The position numbers were made by a program, and so were the translations under genes. Of a stretch of DNA of 64,000 nt, positions 1 to 10,984 are shown in pieces. Numbering within the stretch: the stretch's first letter is position 1; every line of letters starts with the position of its first letter. The notes beneath the pieces were generated by a model. The model searched no databases, was not told the DNA's origin, and was given only the letters and a program-made list of their open reading frames with translations. Source of the DNA: Stenopsyche tienmushanensis (taxonomy: Eukaryota; Arthropoda; Insecta; Trichoptera; Stenopsychidae); contig WACJ01000057.1 of assembly GCA_008973525.1 (NCBI GenBank), forward strand, positions 806,001 through 870,000, given 5' to 3'.

Positions 1-455
1 CACTTATAGCGCAACGTTCCACTTTCAATTCCATACAAAAAAAATGTATCGTAATCGGCGTAATAATTATTTAAATATCAAATGTCGTTAAGAAATAATC
101 CATTTTGATACACCTTTTATGTATGGTGTATTTCGTCCGTATGCATTATATATAAGCGATACATTTTTTATAAGGGTATCGATCATATTCTGATTGCTTA
201 AATATACGTTCGCATTGATATGCTATACATTTTTTGTAGGCCTGTGATTACAAAAAATGATATTGAAAAAAAAAACCTAATGAGAAGGGCTTCGATCAGG
301 GCTTAATCATGGGAACGAATAACAGATCGTTCGATCATTCACAAATCATTCATTGAACGTTTTCACGTTGATCCTATGTCGCTGCATGTATGAAACATGT
401 ATTTAAAAAAATAAATTCTGTCGATTTTAAGATAAATATGTAGTGTTTTTATTTA
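1..455. other. AT-rich sequence, nothing assigned
   Basis: No coding, repeat or RNA signal that I can support. Short poly-A and poly-T runs only. Confidence 0.5.
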
Positions 456-641
456 TTTGAATTTTTTATAAACTTTTTTATGCGATTTTCGGTACATTCT
501 ATCACAATGATTTGAAGTTATGCGGTTTTTAAAAATAATGTAACTTATCCCTCAGTTTTCTATTTAGTTCAAGCCCTTTTTATTCGGTCTTTTTATATGC
601 GACTCCCCGTGGAATCTATCGTATAAAAACAAACCCAAGTG
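456..641 (-). repeat. Half of an M2-type MITE (inverted-repeat element)
   Basis: The right edge reads CAAACCCAAGTG followed by TA, which is the terminal inverted repeat of the complete M2 element at 55799-56405 in reverse. Inside it are the shared blocks TATGCGACTCCCCGTGG and GAAGTTATGCGG. The left edge is not defined, and the opposite terminal repeat is missing, so this is a truncated or solo end. TA flanks suggest the Tc1/mariner superfamily (inference). Confidence 0.65.
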
Positions 642-643
642 TA

Positions 644-1705
644 CTTTTTTTTATTAAAGTTAGGTTGTACATATATTGCAAATTTTAAGAAGAAAAAAAA
701 AACATCTGAGCTTTCATAATTTTGAGCTAATTTCTAAGCAAAGTAGCTCTTTGGAATAAATACTGAGAATAAATACTTTGGAAAATATTGAGTCTGAGTG
801 GCAGATATTTTATGATTCAAGTTGTTCTTGTGAATCGTATCTTTGAAGCCGTTAATGTGGTCAGTAAACTGGTTAATTGTAATCGTTGAGGACTAGAATC
901 TTAGAATTGTATCATGAAAACCCTTGATATAGCTCCAATTTCACTGGTAGATCCACTTTGAAATAAAGAGTATATTTAAAATACCATCCCTCGCTCTTAT
1001 TTTAAGATTATAATTAATAACGTATTAACCTTAGTAATGCCGGACGTCGATGTATCCACGCTGTCAACACTTGCGAAAAGTGCCAACGTCGATATATCGT
1101 CGTATTAATTTAATGCACAAATACGACAGTGATTCAATTAATACAAAAATACGATTCATCAATTAAAAAGGTATTTTTAGTTAAAATAAAGGCAATATAT
1201 TGCAAAATGAAAACTTTTTTTTTTAAAAAAATAAATATTTGCAACCGATCCTTGACCCGTTGACTCGTGCCCCAGATCACGGGTTGAAGAATTATCGTTT
1301 CTTTATTTATGGCCCTCAGCCAGAACAGTGCTTTTCAATCCGTCTCAGTTTTCAATGTTCTAATTGATCGATATTATGGGCCACGTTTTCCGTTTCAATT
1401 TGTCTTGTCGCAGAAATCTGTGTTATTAACGGAATAAATTACGTTTATAATTACGACAGATACTCTGATAGCCAGTCTTAATCGCTGTGGGGAGCAGAAT
1501 CGATGGCAAGAACGGCTCCGTGTACCGAGCGAAATTGACTGAAATTACATAAATCGTGTTCCGAGGCGGAAAACGTTCACTTTTTAATAAATAATTGTGT
1601 CCTTAATTCGCCATTATTGCAAACGGCCATTGTTGTACGACCATAGTGCTCGAGAGTCATTAAAGATCGGTAATGGAGGGCTTGTTTTTATTCGCCATTG
1701 ATTTT
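644..1705. other. Unassigned intergenic or intronic sequence
   Basis: No recognisable gene or repeat. AT-rich up to about 1240, then somewhat more mixed in base composition. Small open frames here have no family resemblance I can see. Confidence 0.45.
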
Positions 1706-1766
1706 TTAACCCGTCGACTAGTAATCGCGCATATATGCGTTCGAACTCGAGTGCTCAGAAAGAGCC

Positions 1767-2460
1767 AGGTTAATGCCCAACATTGGTGGCTCAAAAACAA
1801 ACAGAAGGCGACTTTAAAAAGAAGTAGTGCACTCGGTACTGTTGTACGGTGCACTGATATGGGCTGAGGCACTACAAATTGAAGGGCCAGGCTCAACATG
1901 GCCACGAGTCCAAAGAAGGAGCGCAATGAGAGTGGCTGCTGCATATCGCAGTGTCTGAAAACGACGTCCTAGTACTGACTGCCATACCGCCAATCAACCT
2001 GTTCGCTTACGAAAGACAGGCAATACCGAAAGATGAAGACAGGAATAATGCTAAGCAAAGGACCATGGTGACGTGGCAGTCCCGATGGAACACCACTAAA
2101 AATCGGTTGACGCACAAGCTAATACCGAATCTGAGAACCTGGGTAGCCAGAAAGCACAGTCAACTGTGCTACCACTTGACCCAGGTCCTCACCAGACACG
2201 ATTGTTTTGGTAGCTACCTACATAAAATAGGGAAAGAGACCGGCCCGGAGGGCCACCACCGCAGAGCGGAGTACGACGATGCTGCACACACGATATTTGT
2301 CTGTCTAGCATGGAGCACCGAAAGGGACATCCTACGGGAGGATCTGGGAATCAGCTAGCTCTCCCCTAGCAACATGGTACCTTCTATATTAATGGATGCT
2401 AGGGCATGGAATGCGTGGTGTAAATACACGACGTGCGCTATACGGCGGAAGGAGGATGCT
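1767..2460 (+). pseudogene. C-terminal part of R1-like pol (after the RT domain)
   Basis: Translation gives RLMPNIGG, then SVLLYGALIWAEAL, then RVAAAYRSV, and after a frameshift near 1951 a run of 135 codons with IPPINLFAYERQ, WQSRWN, RLTHKLIPNLRTWVARKH, YHLTQVLTRHDCFGSYLHK and DAAHTIFVCLAWSTERD. This is the order known for the region after the RT thumb in R1-clade pol. The usual cysteine motif before DAAHT (C..C) is lost; it reads GHHRR here. Coding similarity continues past a stop at 2358 (DARAWNAW, RRKEDAEHTR). The frame is broken at least once and lacks all RT catalytic motifs, so it is dead. Confidence 0.85.
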
Positions 2461-2583
2461 GAACATACAAGATGACGAACAATAACAGGTGGCAGCCAAA
2501 GAGGAGGGGGATTTAGTGGGTAAAAGTCCAACACTACCACCAGAATGTCTTTTGAAGATTCTCCCTTTCGCAAAAAAAAAATA
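1767..2583 (+). mobile_element. LINE type L1, 5'-truncated R1-like non-LTR retrotransposon
   Basis: The insertion is flanked by a perfect 10-bp target duplication, CAGAAAGAGC, at 1757-1766 and 2584-2593. It ends in an A-rich tail (2571-2583) preceded by CTCCCTTTCG. The 5' end falls inside the reverse-transcriptase ORF, the usual product of incomplete target-primed reverse transcription. It sits inside an R-B element, and the uninterrupted counterpart of the target is visible at about 61456-61500. The same element type occurs at 8177-8585 (minus) and 24290-25300 (plus). Confidence 0.88.
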
Positions 2584-3214
2584 CAGAAAGAGCATTCTCG
2601 CACATTGAGTGCGAAGATTAGTGAATCGAAGACAGAGACGGCGAGAGTGTCTTGCGTCTAGTCACACGCTGTAAAGGTACCCCTACACATCTACATATTC
2701 TCAAATATGTCGTCATCAAAATTTAAGAGTCTACAGTTCTAGGGGCGAATTTCAAGCGTCGGTCACCCGATATAAATTTTGAAAATCGTTCGGTTTCAGT
2801 TTCGGGCTTTGACGTTTTATCCTTAAAAAAATATTTTTTTTACTCATTAATATTATTGACCAATTGTTCTTTTTTTAAAAAAAAATACGGAGTTGCTATC
2901 TTCACTGTGTCTGGACACAAATTGAGCTCAAACAGTCGTCTATCAAAGTGAGTAAGGACTTATTTGTACAACTAATATTTCTATAAAGGATACATTTATA
3001 TTCACTAAACAAAATAAACATTAAAAATATAACGGAATGTATCCGTATTCGGTTAAAAATCAACAGGTATAGGGACTTCTCAGATAATTAGTGGTCTCGA
3101 TCTTGGTACCTATTATGAGACCCGACAATATCGACAGTGTTAAGGTTCACTTATTGATATTCAAGTTTTATTCGCGCTGCGCAGTTCTGACAATAAGTGG
3201 TGGACTCACATATA

Positions 3215-3576
3215 CACTTAAACCTTTTTTTTGTGCGGTAGATGCGTTCCGCGGAAAATCGCACAAAAAAAGCTATGACTTACATAGAAAAAGTGAAGAT
3301 GCATTCCATGGATTTTATAAACCGCATAACTTTGAAATAGCTATATAAAATATATCCAAAATCGCATTAAAAAAAGGACGTCTTGCATCATTGGTAAAAT
3401 TTTAAAGATATCTGATATCTGGCATCAAGTCATTTTTTATCCTTATTTTGTCACAGTTTTAATTTTTTTTAATAGTTAAAAAATAGTTTTGATATAAATC
3501 TCGATACGTACTCTTTATGAAATTGAATTTAAAAAAACCGCATAACTTCGAAATCGCACAAAAAGAGGTTTGATTG
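3215..3576 (+). mobile_element. M-type MITE (TA-flanked inverted-repeat element)
   Basis: The left end is TA then CACTTAAACCTTTTTTTT. The right end is AAAGAGGTTTGATTG then TA, so the terminal repeats are inverted and about 20 bp long. Just inside the left end is a nested hairpin: GTGCG ... TTCCGCGGAA ... CGCAC. A second inverted GTGCG/CGCAC copy lies by the right end. It is an internally deleted relative of the 644-bp copy at 35416-36059. It interrupts the R-B element between GGACTCACATA and TAGTATCTATG. Confidence 0.8.
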
Positions 3577-3632
3577 TATATAGTATCTATGTTTAACTCG
3601 ATTTAAAATGATTTCACCAATTAAAGCGTTAA

Positions 3633-4830
3633 AGTGTGGTGCAATCCGTTGTTTATAAAAGCGTCGCTAGGTGTCACCTTTGCGCGTTCACTTTTATGAA
3701 ATCTTGGCGCTCAAATTGCTCGCAGAAATGCGAAGCAAAACATTACCCAAATAGTAATCTAGGCATGTTTTCATATTTATGGCAATAATTTTAAATGCGT
3801 ATTATTTCGATGTTGTATTTCGGCTAAATAATTCGGAATTTATAAAAAATCACATAATGTTAGTTATTTCGAGACTTTTTTCCGAACGATAAAGTAATTT
3901 ATTTTCAGACAGATTTCATAGATGGGAGCCTTTCATGTCTGAAAGAACTAAAGCTTTGCCGTATTATCTAACGCAAGATTTATTTTCCAGCGAGTTATTA
4001 TTTTGATTGTGATTTATACTTAAATATTTCTGAACATGGAAAAAAATCTAAAATATTTTATTCGCTCAGCAGTGACAGGTAAAAGAAACGCCCGCGAAAA
4101 TAGAGTGAAAAATGTATATGTGGCGTGAAGGATATTACCGTTTCGTGTGTACGTACTATTCTCTACGCTTTTGTATCCTAGTTGGGCAAAAGTGAGCCAA
4201 TAATTTACGACCCGGGTATTTGCGTTAAATTTTACAGTAGTTAATAGAATGCTCCAGAGTTCCCGCAAAATTTTATGGGATTCGTTAAATTGAACGTCTT
4301 GCAATTCACCTGTTTTTAGAGGAAAACTTGTCTCCCTTGAAACATTCTCGCCAATAAAATTTGATGGCACTCAAGTATCTATTAAAGTCACTGACAAACG
4401 AATCCTTCGTATAATACACCTGCTGGTTTGTTTTTGCCAATTATAATTAATTTAATCGTTTTAGTATCTGTCATACCATAGAACATTTATATGACGCAAA
4501 CAAATACCTAAATCAATGGTTGTAAAATGAGCATATAAAGTTACTTGGATAAATTGCAAACTCTCTGCAAAAGCTTTGATCAGTAGATAGTTCCGTTTTT
4601 AAATTTAATTTTTAATGCTATGAAAACCATTGCAAAAGTTGCATTGAAATGTGAAGTAAGCAATATGCAGTGTCTTTCAATAAAGACGCTCAATTTTTAA
4701 ATGCAAATAAAACAAGTTATATGTAAGATATCTACTTAATTTAATTTTTATTTCAAAGCATATTTTATGGCATTAAATATAAAATATAAAATTATTCAAA
4801 TATCTGCCGTAATTTTGCTTGGTGGTACGT
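3633..4830. other. Unassigned sequence
   Basis: I see no repeat family or gene. A 116-codon minus-strand open frame at 4020-4370 has no recognisable motif and ordinary AT-rich composition. Confidence 0.4.
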
Positions 4831-4834
4831 ATTC

Positions 4835-5215
4835 GGGAGATCTAATTATCGATGAATTTGTCGCATAAATCTGGCTGGATTTGCTGAATAGCGTTCGTTA
4901 TGTTGACTTTGAGGACATAAATCGTTTGTAGATAATACACATAAAAGTAAGTAACAAAGAAATACGTCTAAAGGCGTTCAATCGCACGATCTCGATGCCA
5001 ATACACGTCGTCGCTCTCAAATCGCTCGTGCAGAATGTCAATCGTGGCATGCGCTGTGTGGCACATAGCGCCGTCTTATTAGAATTTCATATCGTCGATA
5101 TTTATGAGCATGTTAACCTTTTTGGGCTACGAAAAGTTGCTTCTCATCGATCGTTATGGCAATGCCAGTTTTGTTTTCGAAGAAATACCAATCGGTAATC
5201 ATTCTTTTAAACTTG
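4835..5215 (-). pseudogene. DDE transposase relic (Tc1/mariner superfamily), second-D region to C-terminus
   Basis: On the minus strand, ITDWYFFENKTGIAITIDE corresponds to the conserved block with a YFFEN motif that precedes the second catalytic aspartate. It is followed, after a deletion and stops, by DGAMCHTAHATIDILHERF, which holds the second catalytic Asp (DGA.CHTA.AT). In another frame comes IYVLKVNITNAIQQIQPDL, matching the C-terminal helical region of the same family. The pieces are in correct order but in different frames with stops. Two other pieces of a similar transposase lie at 17955-18200 and 44215-44312. The superfamily is fairly sure; the subfamily is not. Confidence 0.7.
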
Positions 5216-5335
5216 CATCATAAATTAAGCAGCTTAACGCATTGGCGGACACGTCTGCATTATGTGTCATATTTTCATACAAAATTTCCATGGAAACGCT
5301 GATATTATTTTTCAAATGAATATTACCCCTAAAGG

Positions 5336-5610
5336 AGTACTATCCCAAGGCTTGGAAGACCCCCTCCACTTATTCGAAAGAGCACTCTTGTACATTGAGC
5401 TCGGAGACAGACAGAGACGGAGAGAGAACGTAGCGCAGTTCGGGAGACAGAGACGGAGAGCTTCCCCGTATACATCGCACGATTGTATAGATAATTAACC
5501 CAAATTTATCAGCTAATAATGATTTCCATTTTAAGCTTTTTATTTGTTTACGCAAAGAAATTACCGAATATTGTGTGCTATCGACAGTGTTTATTTATTT
5601 AATTGCTTCC
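5336..5610 (+). mobile_element. R-A element, partial
   Basis: It begins TTACCCCTAAAGGAGTACTA, close to the TTAA-flanked start of the complete R-A copy at 53122. It has the GAGCACTCTTGTACATTGAG block, two runs of CGGAGACAGACAGAGACGG type, and CATCGCACGATTGTATAGA. The right end is eroded. No coding potential. Confidence 0.65.
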
Positions 5611-5809
5611 TGTTCGTCGCTGCTTGTTGAATGAGTATTTGTCCAATTATCATTTAATCTTTCCACTTCAAATATTCGGGATAAATCTATTAAAAAAAAA
5701 AAGTTGATTCTTGTAAATAAATGTATGGTGTATTTATATTATTGTCCACAAAATTGGATAATTTAAGCAGAAGAGATTTTATGAGTCGAAGATAAAGGAT
5801 CGCAACCCT

Positions 5810-6061
5810 TCAAGTGAATCAATTATATACACTGAGATCGTCATCAAAGCTAAAAAATCAGAGTGTTGCAAGTGACCTCTCGGTGCGATTTCGGCAGCCG
5901 AACAAAGTGGCAATCGGCAACTACCATAGCGACGAAGGCAACGCAGAAGTCGATAATTTTAATGATTTTTTCTATCACAATCAAAAGAGGAGTTCACTCG
6001 CTTTGTCGCCAGACACCGCCCGCACTTACGAATCCCTCCGCGTACGCAGCTTTCATGGAAC
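5810..6061 (+). repeat. Possible retrotransposon internal-region fragment
   Basis: An open frame of 88 codons starting near 5814 contains RQPNKVAIGNYHSDEGNAEV. A diverged copy of this block occurs at about 13095-13180 (RPNKATVGDYHSVEGNEME). The stretch 5995-6060 (CCGCCCGCACTTACGAATC and following) recurs at 18675-18740. It abuts an LTR-like repeat at 6062. I infer the 3' end of an LTR retrotransposon, but no pol or gag motif is diagnostic. It could equally be another repeat type. Confidence 0.35.
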
Positions 6062-6257
6062 TGTAATGTTGAGACTGTGATGTTGTGATGACAACCTCCT
6101 GCATCCAGGAGCTAACCGACGACTCTCCCGACGACTCTCCCGACTCCCGCCTCCTGCGCGTCACTACCCAACCGTCGACACACAAGAAGCGATCCGTCGG
6201 AATCCAGGTGCAATGTCTCCGCAGGGCCACAAGAGATGGCGCTGTTAAAATAATACA
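6062..6257 (+). repeat. LTR-like repeat, copy 1
   Basis: It starts TGTAATG and ends near TACA. It shares with 17665-17945 a block of about 70 bp including GCGATCCGT, CAGGTGCAATGTCTCCGCAG and GAGATGGCGCTGTTAAAAT. A 13-bp direct duplication CGACGACTCTCCC lies at about 6117-6142. The TG...CA limits are suggestive only, since no target duplication is visible. Confidence 0.4.
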
Positions 6258-6370
6258 TTGCACCTGAAAAGAGATGGAAGATGTCGCTACGCAGGGATGG
6301 TAAATCGCCCACGCTACAGAACCAATACAATTTAATCCACAAACACATATTTATCGAATATCATTTTTAT

Positions 6371-6387
6371 GGGGGGGGGGGGGGGGG
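6371..6387 (+). repeat. Poly-G tract, 17 bp
   Basis: Uninterrupted run of 17 G. Length may be unreliable in assemblies. Confidence 0.9.
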
Positions 6388-6389
6388 AA

Positions 6390-7490
6390 ACAGTAAGCTT
6401 TAAGTACTATTTTTGGAAAAGCTTATATCATAGCTTTGATTTTTTTTTACAATGATAAACCGGCGCACAGTAAACAAATTCATAAATCACTCTGAAATTT
6501 ACAGAAGGACAGCAATAATAGCATTCAGTGCTGTTAAACTTTAGGCCGCAAGCCACTTCCGGTACGGCCGAGTGATTTTTATTCCTTGTAAACTTTTTCA
6601 AACGGTGCTTAACAATAATTTAATTGTGTATTAAAATTTTTATACCGAGTCCAGCGTGGTTTTTATACTTTTATGTGCGGTCCTAAAGCGATATACATTC
6701 GTTTACTATACGCATAAACTTGCGGTGCTTAATTTAATTTTAATGAGACATGTTTCATTTTAACGTGGCGAGAGTGATTAAAACGAGCGATTTCGACCTA
6801 TTCAAATAGGGGGTTCACCAGAATGCAACCATTTTGCGCCGGGGAGCAAAAAAGCGGCTGAATGACTGGCGAGCCGGTCAGAGCCTCCCGCTTCTTCCTG
6901 GACTTTTGATTATTCCCGCATTGTTCCCAATGGGTGAATTAAACTGTCTTGCGTATTTTCTGAATTACTCCTTGCAAGTATTCCGTAGTAAAAAGTGAGC
7001 AGGGCGTAGTGATATATGCTCGTACATGTGCAGGAAATGTTAAAGTCCAAATGAGCGGAAAGCTTCCAGCAAACGAATTAATCCGGATGTCGCCCGTTGG
7101 GCTTTTTATATTAATTGCAGCCGGTGCATTTTATGTCCTTTTTATTGTTATGCCATTTTCGTGCCAAAATGTATCTCGTTGCCACTGGATGGGTCATTCC
7201 GTACCAATCTAACAAGTAGATCTGCAATAAAATCTTTTACGTTAATTATATACACCGGGTCGTAAACCGCCCAACCAAATATTACTCTCTTTTAATAAAC
7301 GTGTGTAATGTGAACATAAATCCTCCGCAATTGCTGGCAGAAGCACTCTCTGTTAAATGGTAAGCCGTATCAGCTTGGAGGCACTCCTGCAAAGCACTAT
7401 TACCATCGAAAATAAAATAATAGACTTACATAAATCTTCATCGGCGAATAAATTACGAGGTTAATTAAATTTTGCATATATGAAGGGTGA
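6390..7490. other. Unassigned sequence
   Basis: No gene or repeat recognised. Confidence 0.45.
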
Positions 7491-7499
7491 GTTTTATTT

Positions 7500-7565
7500 G
7501 AGCCATGAGGCATGAACCATGAGGCGTGAGCCGTGTGGCGTGAGCCATGAAGCTTGAATCACGTG
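7500..7565 (+). repeat. Minisatellite, 14-bp unit, about 4.7 copies
   Basis: Successive units read GCATGAACCATGAG (7510), GCGTGAGCCGTGTG (7524), GCGTGAGCCATGAA (7538) and GCTTGAATCACGTG (7552), with a partial unit GAGCCATGAG in front. The units differ by a few substitutions, so the array is old or slowly homogenised. Confidence 0.85.
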
Positions 7566-7730
7566 TGCGTGCGCAGACTCTTGCGCAGTGATCCTTATGC
7601 CCATTCTTTCTAATGTAATGAAGTGGGTGTTTCACTATATGGTATCGCCCATCAAACTCTAAGAGAAGGAGCACCCTAGGCCAGTGGGTAACAGTCAAAC
7701 CCCTAGGTTGGGCGAAAACAGCCTCGAGAA

Positions 7731-8022
7731 TTTTCCTTAATACACCCTGGGTTTGATCACAGGGTAGTGTCAGATTCTTACAGACTAAACCCCTCTCTTA
7801 TTCTTCTCTGTCCACCTAGTATTGTTTATCACATCGCTTCAGGAAGGGAGATAGTCTAGTCTTAAGTAGCTGGCCCTATTCCAGTGTTGGAGAGCCGCTC
7901 TGCGTCTCTCTTTCTCACTGCCTTCTTTGGCGCTCATGATTTCTTCAACGAAATCTCGCCAAATGTTCCAGTTTTTCTTGCTCACCATCATGCTGTGGAC
8001 CATGTTCTCATTGATTTACTCA
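7731..8022 (-). mobile_element. LINE type L2, 5'-truncated 3' end
   Basis: On the minus strand it encodes the extreme C-terminus of an R1-like pol (ENMVHSMM.SKKNW, then W..F.EEI..AK) and a 3' UTR with ACCCTGTGATCAAACCCAGG. It matches the L2 LINE at 59167-59744 and the one at 20646-21470. The tail is short (GGAAAATT). It interrupts repeat E after GCCTCG. No clear target duplication. Confidence 0.75.
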
Positions 8023-8176
8023 TCAACCGTTGCTGAGGTAGCCCAGCTAACATGAGCTGGGTATGTGGCTTACCCTGTGTCACTATGATTCTATGCAAAA
8101 GGTGACACCACTACCTTCAAAAGCCTAGTGAATATATGGAATGTTGTTTGAACGAATTTCTCCGTGGTCAGGTACT

Positions 8177-8585
8177 TTTTTTTGCGAAGGGAGTAATCTT
8201 CAAAAGACACCACCATTCTGGTGATAGTGTGAGGTTTTTACCCACTAAGCCCCCCCCTCGTATTCGGCTCCCACCGGCTACTAATTAAGTATTGCACAAG
8301 AGTGGCAGCGATGTGTCCCTGACGGGCTCTCCATTTGTCTCTTTCCGAATGTCATTCTTCTGCTGTTGTTTGTCGTCTTGTACGTGTACGTGTACGTGTA
8401 TTTGTACCACGTATCCCATGCCCTAACATTCGTTAACATCGAAGGTACCATGTTTCTAGAAGAGAGCGTGCTGATTCCCAACTACTCCCGTAGGATGTCC
8501 CTTTCAATGCTCCATGCTGGGCAGACAAATGTCGTATGTGCAGCGTCGTCATACTCCGCTTCGCAGTGGTGGTACTACGAGTAGC
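8177..8585 (-). mobile_element. LINE type L1, 5'-truncated 3' end
   Basis: Minus-strand sequence matches 2270-2583: CTGCGAAGCGGAGTATGACGA (the DAAHT-type region), F.CPAWSIERDILRE, the alternative reading NVRAWDTW, and a tail CCCTTCGCAAAAAAAA. The flanks carry the 8-bp duplication CAGGTACT (8169-8176 and 8586-8593; the last T is ambiguous with the tail). A short TACGTG microsatellite (8381-8400) interrupts the coding relic. It is inserted in repeat E at the same site used by a different LINE type at 20645. Confidence 0.82.
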
Positions 8586-8753
8586 CAGGTACTACCAATG
8601 ATCGAACCAATATGAGTATCAAGAAAAAGGGGAAGTCGACTCTTGGTTAAACGAAATCGCGTTAGTATTCCTTGTTTTATTTCTAATTTATCTATAGGCG
8701 CCTGGATCATCTGCGCTTAGTGCACCCAAGAATTGAAAAACTGATGGAAAGAA

Positions 8754-8796
8754 CTCTGTGTGGCTAGTCTGGGGACACTCGGGTCAGACCACACAG
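8754..8796 (+). repeat. Conserved hairpin module H, copy 1
   Basis: The outer stem is CTGTGTG with CACACAG. The inner stem is GTCTG with CAGAC, around GGGACACTCGGGT. Related copies lie at 11966-12009, 12899-12940, 21503-21547 and 42457-42500, mostly beside LINE or E sequence. It may be a structured RNA segment of a LINE leader (inference). Confidence 0.6.
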
Positions 8797-8799
8797 CAG

Positions 8800-10980
8800 C
8801 GCATGGGCATAAGTCGCGTAAGTCGTTTTCTGTCCTACCACACCATATCTTTCTAATGTACACTCCTGAGAGGTGAAAGTTTGCGCCACAGTCGCTTCAG
8901 ATCTATTTCATTTTCAGACGTAGGGTTGTCAAAATACGCATCATGTGTTTTTTGGGTTTTGTGTATAAATATTTTTGGAAAATCTGGGGTTAGCAATTGG
9001 GCTCGGATTATCCCAGAATTGGATGGGCACTGAGCATCAGCATAGTATTATATGTGCCGACGCAACACTCCCACTATTTAGTGTAACTCCCAGGAATCGA
9101 AAGTTCCACATGTAGGTTTACCGGGACAGCATGGGACATTCACGTTTACAAGCCTATACATATAACGTGTAGGTATTACTAATAGCCACCTGGATAAAGG
9201 GGGAGGGGGATTTATTCCCTACTTTTGAGCCATTTTTGTAAATTGTTCATATGTTGTTAAAGAAGTTTATAGACTTCCACTGAACATACATAATTGGAGT
9301 GAGAACGCAATCCTGAAGAACGCTACCTCATGTCACAAATTCAACTTTCCTTCTAAAACTAGGATCTTTCTTTATATTATAGTATCACCATTAAAATATT
9401 TCAATATTGACAAAAAGTTGATTATGATTGGAGACAGCAGTATTAGTACCTTAATTTACTACGAAAAAACACAATAAAAAAGCTCACTATATCAAAATTA
9501 GGTTATATTGAAGACGAAGCAAAATAAAAAAAAGATCTAAATATCATTGTTAATTAGAAAACTGCCATGTAGTACTTTTCTTAGAACTGATGGTCAATTT
9601 TATTGCTTTAACTGTAAACTCTTTGTAGCCATATAAAGCCAGTAAATTTATCTTCAAATTAAATTGTATTTGTTTTTATGTTTATTAGCCTTTTACATTT
9701 TTAAGAACTTCAGCATCGATCCGTTCGTATCAACGTTGAGTCGTCACATATTTGCACCGGCTCGGCAGAGCCGGTTGTTAAAATATCATCATTTAAAAAT
9801 AAGATGGCTTCAATATGAAAGCATCAAAAATAAATACGTCGAAGTCTTCGTATTGACTCGGATATTCTCATTGTGTATGAATCCATTCATTATTTACTCA
9901 CTGGATGTAAGGTCTTCATATTTCAAAAGGGTAGCAGAATTGCTTTATTGAACCATCGAATAATAAAGCTGTCAATCAGACCATACGTAGGACGAAAATG
10001 AAAGAACACTTGACAACAAAAACTCATGATTAAAAATAATAAAGTTAGAATTTAACCACAAAGTTAATGCAAAGTCGGTTTGGTCTGAGTCTGAGATGGT
10101 ACGAAGGATTGCACATAAAATTAAGAATAAAAAATTTAAAATGAAATAGAACCCACTGCGAGACTCTTATGGTGACGAACCTCTTTTTCGAACATGGTGA
10201 AGGTCAATTTGAAGACGGCAAAAATATAATGTATTCTATACATGATTTTAATTCAGTAGACGTTGAGTTGCATCCCTTCTCACCCCCTGAAGGGTGTTTT
10301 CATATACTAGGAAAAAGATCGCGAGATTCATCTGCTTATGAAGTCCATGCTCATGAAGCAATACATATGAATTAGCATTTATTAGTACATATATACATAA
10401 TCTTTAATTGTCGTTTTTATGTAAATAAAATTGAATAAACGTCATACTACATACCCTAAAAGGTTTGTCTGAAGATCTCAAGTGGTTCCATAAAAAAAAT
10501 GTTTGTATACTTTTATACTCGAGCATTCGGTGAAATGTCTTTGATATGTGTTCAACATTAAGGGCCCGATTCATATTCGTTTTCTAATATTGAAGTATAA
10601 ACATAACCCTCTTGAGTGGCCACTTATGCACTATAATAACAGTAATATTTCTCTTTGATATGTTGTGGCCGTCTTTAAATTTTAGACGAAGCTGAACATA
10701 AGTCGCCATTCTTACGATCTCATAAATCAAATCAAACTTGACATGATTGCTATGATTTAATAAGCGTCCTTGCGAAATGTCATAATTTGGGGTTGTAGAT
10801 TCAACGTTTTAATCAGTGCTTTATATCGAGCCTTGGATGTAATTTGAAGCCTCACCGTTCTCATATGTCCACACACTCTCCCAATATGTATCTTCTTCAT
10901 GTCAGCAGTAATTGAATGGTCATAAAACAAATAAACGTGACCTCTCAAACACGGTCTCCTAAGCAAAGCTCCGGAAGGGT
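8800..10980. other. Unassigned sequence with one tight hairpin
   Basis: No gene recognised. At 9756-9775 there is a perfect 8-bp hairpin, ACCGGCTC, loop GGCA, GAGCCGGT. Short open frames at 9664-9951 and 10169-10375 have no recognisable features. Confidence 0.4.
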
Positions 10981-10984
10981 GAGT

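Larger units (their letters stand above)
1710..3628 (+). mobile_element. R-B element (TTAA-flanked, piggyBac-like), host to two insertions
   Basis: The left edge is TTAA (1706-1709) followed by CCCGTCGACTAG. The right edge ends before TTAA at 3629-3632, and its reverse complement TTAACGCTTTAATTGGTGA matches the other ends of this family. Without the LINE at 1767-2583 and the MITE at 3215-3576 the element is roughly 730 bp. It carries the family core near 3136-3195 (GTGTTAAGGTTCA, then CGCGCTGCGCAGTTCTGA) and the GAGACAGAGACG block near 2626. It has no coding capacity. TTAA target sites and ends starting CCC are typical of piggyBac elements. The family assignment is inference from those ends only. 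Confidence 0.7.
7680..8640 (+). repeat. Repeat E, copy 1, split by two LINEs
   Basis: The pieces 7680-7730, 8023-8168 and 8586-8640 form one unit when the two LINEs are removed. The unit contains a small hairpin CCCAGCTAACATGAGCTGGG near 8042, then CTATGCAAAAGG, CCGTGGTCAGGTACT and AATGATCGAACC. It aligns with 20430-20644 (copy 2) and, inverted, with 12270-12480 (copy 3). Its nature is unknown. It may be the untranslated 5' part of a LINE, because it repeatedly neighbours LINE sequence. Confidence 0.6.

Noticed and set aside
6112..6348. Minus-strand frames overlapping the LTR-like repeat
   Set aside because: They are opposite-strand shadows of a short duplicated CGACGACTCTCCC segment and have no motif.
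8381..8400. TACGTG microsatellite as a regulatory array
   Set aside because: It lies inside a dead LINE coding relic, where it replaces ordinary coding sequence; simple repeat expansion explains it.
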